A stretch of DNA of 6,953 bases. Origin: Cyanobacteria bacterium OH_CFB_184. GTDB taxonomy: Bacteria; Cyanobacteriota; Vampirovibrionia; Gastranaerophilales; Gastranaerophilaceae. The stretch is from NCBI GenBank assembly GCA_023414155.1, contig JAEZOG010000258.1:1-6953 (forward strand). The letters are read 5' to 3'. How positions within the stretch are numbered: the stretch's first letter is position 1; every line of letters begins with the position of its first letter. The position numbers and the translations under genes are program-made. Of the stretch, positions 6,203-6,953 are shown piece after piece. The notes below the pieces were generated by a model. The model had not been told where the DNA came from. It was given only the letters and a program-made list of their open reading frames with translations, and searched no databases.

Positions 6203-6953
6203 CTATTTACTACTATTAATATTAACCCCTTTTTGCGGATTTCGCAAATTATATACAAAAAGTAAGATTTCCGCTACTGCTTTGTACAGGTCTGGAGGTA
6301 TGTACGAATTTAATTCTACCATACGAAATAGAGCTCTTGCAACAGGGGGGTTTTCTATTACCGGAATAGCGTGCTCTTTGGCAACTTCTATAATCTTTTT
6401 TGCAAAAAGTTCTGTACCTTTTGCGATAAGTTTTGGAGCTTCCATTTTATTTTGATCATACTTCAATGCACAAGCAACGTGCGTGGGGTTTGTTACGATA
6501 AAGTCTGCAGTTGGAACTGCATCCATCATACTTTTTTGAAGCATTTGTTGCCTTTTTTGTCTTAAGGCTGCTTTTACGTGAGGATCACCTTCTGAGTTTT
6601 TGTATTCGTCTTTTATTTCTTTAAAAGACATTTTTTGATCCTGCATAAACTTCCATCTTGTCATTCCATAGTCAGCCGCTGCAATTATCAAGAATGCAAG
6701 ACCGGCTTTCATAACGAAGTCGACTATTAGTTGACCGAACCTGAACATAATCGCAAAATTGTTATCCACTGCAGCAAGCCCCAAAATTGCAGGAAGATGC
6801 GCCTTGTAAACCATCCAGCCTATCCAGCCTAAGATTACAACTTTGACTATGTTTTTTACAAGCTCAAATAGGGTTTTTACTGACATAAGATTTTTGAAAT
6901 ACTTTGTAGGATTAAGTTTGTCGAGTTTAGGTGATAATGGGGTAGTAGTAACT
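6203..6953 (-). CDS. flhB: Flagellar type III export gate protein FlhB (5' end beyond the window)
   Basis: The reading frame runs off the right edge: upstream of the internal ATG at 6884-6886 it continues without a stop to the last base, encoding VTTTPLSPKLDKLNPTKYF, a conserved FlhB stretch. About 249 residues are visible and roughly 110 N-terminal ones are missing. FlhB sits in the inner membrane at the flagellar base and switches export from rod/hook to filament substrates. Visible parts are two membrane segments (about 6800-6860 and 6660-6755), the cytoplasmic linker (KMSFKEIKDEYKNSEGDP, in the usual place), and the autocleavage motif NPTH at 6479-6490, preceded by ADFIVT and followed by VACALKY. 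The cytoplasmic domain then continues for 92 residues (ENPPVARALFR, EILLFVYNL). All match the flagellar family; a virulence-type secretion homologue is less likely given the adjacent sigma gene. Confidence 0.95.
   Translation of the reverse strand, partial: VTTTPLSPKLDKLNPTKYFKNLMSVKTLFELVKNIVKVVILGWIGWMVYKAHLPAILGLAAVDNNFAIMFRFGQLIVDFVMKAGLAFLIIAAADYGMTRWKFMQDQKMSFKEIKDEYKNSEGDPHVKAALRQKRQQMLQKSMMDAVPTADFIVTNPTHVACALKYDQNKMEAPKLIAKGTELFAKKIIEVAKEHAIPVIENPPVARALFRMVELNSYIPPDLYKAVAEILLFVYNLRNPQKGVNINSSK

Noticed and set aside
6216..6225. Palindrome TTAATATTAA near the end of flhB
   Set aside because: It is ten bases of pure AT inside coding sequence in an AT-rich genome, expected by chance.

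Overview
The window looks like a stretch of ordinary chromosome from an AT-rich, flagellated, Gram-negative (two-membrane) bacterium. An outer-membrane beta-barrel protein with a signal peptide implies an outer membrane, and an FlhB export-gate gene next to a FliA-type sigma factor implies a flagellum. A small four-helix membrane protein has the hallmarks of the Tic20 family, which is typical of cyanobacteria and plastids. Together these suggest a non-photosynthetic relative of cyanobacteria, such as the Gastranaerophilales/Vampirovibrionia ('Melainabacteria'). That assignment is an inference from protein features only; no marker gene is present.

Layout. Bases 1-127 are non-coding leader with a possible promoter. 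Five genes then run on the + strand. A porin-like outer-membrane protein (128-1279) comes first. A probable operon follows: a nine-repeat TPR protein (1337-2410), an overlapping Tic20-like membrane protein (2400-2828) and an O-acetylhomoserine sulfhydrylase (metY, 2842-4110). A hairpin/inverted repeat separates this from a peroxiredoxin with its own strong Shine-Dalgarno site (4210-4860), which ends at a clear intrinsic terminator (4876-4912). A single-gene unit of unknown function comes next (4996-5490): an RRSGVERRSADR motif, a polar linker and a C-terminal hydrophobic hairpin. It is convergent with a minus-strand flagellar pair, flhB (cut by the right edge, 6203-6953) followed 13 bases later by a FliA-like sigma factor (5527-6189).

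How the genes may work together. metY makes homocysteine or methionine precursors from sulfide, and the peroxiredoxin removes peroxides. Both touch sulfur and redox biology, but they are probably separate transcripts. The TPR and Tic20-like genes are tightly linked, which suggests coupled translation and perhaps a shared envelope role, but no specific function can be read from the sequence. flhB and the sigma factor form the end of a flagellar operon, so the export gate and a late-gene regulator would be made together.

No mobile element, CRISPR array, tRNA, rRNA, phage gene or toxin-antitoxin pair was found, and no intergenic gap exceeds 140 bases. I found no convincing new multi-gene system. 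The most notable points are the TPR/Tic20-like overlap, the sigma factor with no recognisable region 3, the peroxiredoxin without C-terminal resolving cysteines, the unknown RRSGVERR protein and the cysteine cluster in the TPR array.
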